Shown here piece by piece: positions 32,231-32,858 of a stretch of 32,858 nucleotides of DNA (position 1 is the first letter of the stretch; the number at the start of each line of letters is the position of its first letter). The position numbers and the translations under genes were made by a program. The stretch covers positions 1 through 32,858 of the forward strand of contig JAPEVF010000506.1 of the NCBI GenBank assembly GCA_029747585.1. Direction: 5' to 3'. The notes under the pieces are model-generated. The model was not told the origin of the DNA. It did not search any database and was given only the letters and a program-made list of their open reading frames with translations. The DNA comes from Pleurotus djamor. Lineage: Eukaryota > Basidiomycota > Agaricomycetes > Agaricales > Pleurotaceae.

Positions 32231-32833
32231 ATGGCCCTTGTTCAAACAAACATCAACCACGGGGGAACCTTCAATAATGTCACAGGTCAACAGATCAACA
32301 ATTACCAGGTTCTACGGCTGCGTGGGCACCCTGTCTACAACTGTGCCTCGACCCTGAGTGGTCACCCGACACCTTCAACAACTATCAACGAGATATGCAA
32401 CCTCCTGCAATCTTTTGCCCCGTATTCCTCTCTGACATTCAACCCCGTCCTAGACGAGGTAGAAAGCATTGGAACTCTCATCTATTGCGTCACACAATTT
32501 CTAGCCATTTTGGATCGCCACGTTCCTCATCTACGGGACTTTCATTTCTTCAGGCAAACACAGGCTGTGCTTGATGAATGCGATATCCATTTTAAACGCC
32601 TCCATGAGGATCTGTGGGCTTATGAGACCAACATCCAAAGTCGCCTTGCTGGATGTGGTTTCTTTCGAGCTCAGTTTCTCTTGATATATGCTCACGCTCG
32701 GTGGAGCCCTAAACTCGCTAAAATCAAGTGGCTCATCAATGAGAAGGAGAGATTGCTCAAACGATGCTACCGGTTCTTTGCTTCGTACGTAATCCCTCTC
32801 CTCCCTCGCCCATTACTTAAATTGCTGAATTAG
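32231..32833 (+). CDS. Small protein with N-terminal GGTFNNVTG motif
   Basis: Single exon of 200 residues. Residues 10-24 read HGGTFNNVTGQQINN. I recall this short Asn/Gly-rich signature at the N-termini of many agaric proteins, including NACHT/STAND-type NLR-like ones (remembered, not checked). The rest is predicted helical (about 65-130: LDEVESIGTLIYCVTQFLAIL, broken here, then a charged helix with HFKRLHEDLWAYETN). It ends with a basic-hydrophobic tail (LPRPLLKLLN). No P-loop or repeat domain is present, so it cannot itself be an NLR. It may be a stand-alone adaptor or a relic. The ATG at 32231 precedes the motif directly. Confidence 0.6.
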   Translation: MALVQTNINHGGTFNNVTGQQINNYQVLRLRGHPVYNCASTLSGHPTPSTTINEICNLLQSFAPYSSLTFNPVLDEVESIGTLIYCVTQFLAILDRHVPHLRDFHFFRQTQAVLDECDIHFKRLHEDLWAYETNIQSRLAGCGFFRAQFLLIYAHARWSPKLAKIKWLINEKERLLKRCYRFFASYVIPLLPRPLLKLLN

Positions 32834-32858
32834 TACAACAAAGAGATTCGGAAATCAA

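Noticed and set aside
1..32858. tRNA, rRNA or CRISPR features
   Set aside because: I looked for tRNA A/B-box patterns and regular spaced repeats and saw none that held up. CRISPR is not expected in fungal nuclear DNA.

Overview
The window looks like nuclear DNA of a mushroom-forming basidiomycete (Agaricomycetes). Genes are intron-dense, with short GT-AG introns of mostly 44-70 nt. The proteins include F-box proteins, a DUF6699 protein, cysteine-rich secreted proteins, a multi-exon P450 and fungal housekeeping genes, all of types I associate with agarics. Single N bases, several in homopolymers, point to a draft assembly. The species cannot be named from the sequence.

Layout, left to right. 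239-1386 (+) is an F-box-like gene with one intron. 1387-3971 holds no convincing gene. At 3972-5587 two gene fragments face each other: a plus-strand basidiomycete-type protein of unknown function and the N-terminal half of a minus-strand ABC-F ATPase. Both break off within the same roughly 16 bases, which contain two N's. 6054-6491 (+) is a small secreted protein. 6593-9202 (-) is mitochondrial inner-membrane protein MDM31 in nine exons. 9203-11998 is gene-poor. 11999-12703 (+) is a DUF6699 protein. 13975-15010 (-) is a decayed cytochrome P450 copy, followed by its intact 12-exon relative at 15696-17911 (-). 19323-22222 (-) is tyrosyl-DNA phosphodiesterase TDP1 in 12 exons, divergent from a secreted protein at 22484-23074 (+). 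23627-24366 (+) is a small CxxC protein, convergent with a 975-residue intronless RGG-tail protein at 24689-27616 (-). 28055-28740 (-) and 29799-30351 (+) are head-to-head paralogues of a 10-cysteine secreted protein. 30541-32046 (+) is a second F-box gene and 32231-32833 (+) a small protein with an N-terminal FNNVTG motif.

There is no operon logic here: neighbours are functionally unrelated, as usual in fungi. The points of interest are local. TDP1 carries motifs resembling ubiquitin- and SUMO-binding sites and an acidic insertion inside its second catalytic motif. Micro-exons of 9-20 nt encode residues in or beside active-site motifs in three genes. The paralogous secreted genes differ in intron positions. 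The P450 is tandemly duplicated with one copy dead. The facing truncated genes mark either a rearrangement breakpoint or an assembly misjoin.

All exon structures were built by hand from splice signals, frame continuity and remembered family sequence. None has transcript support.
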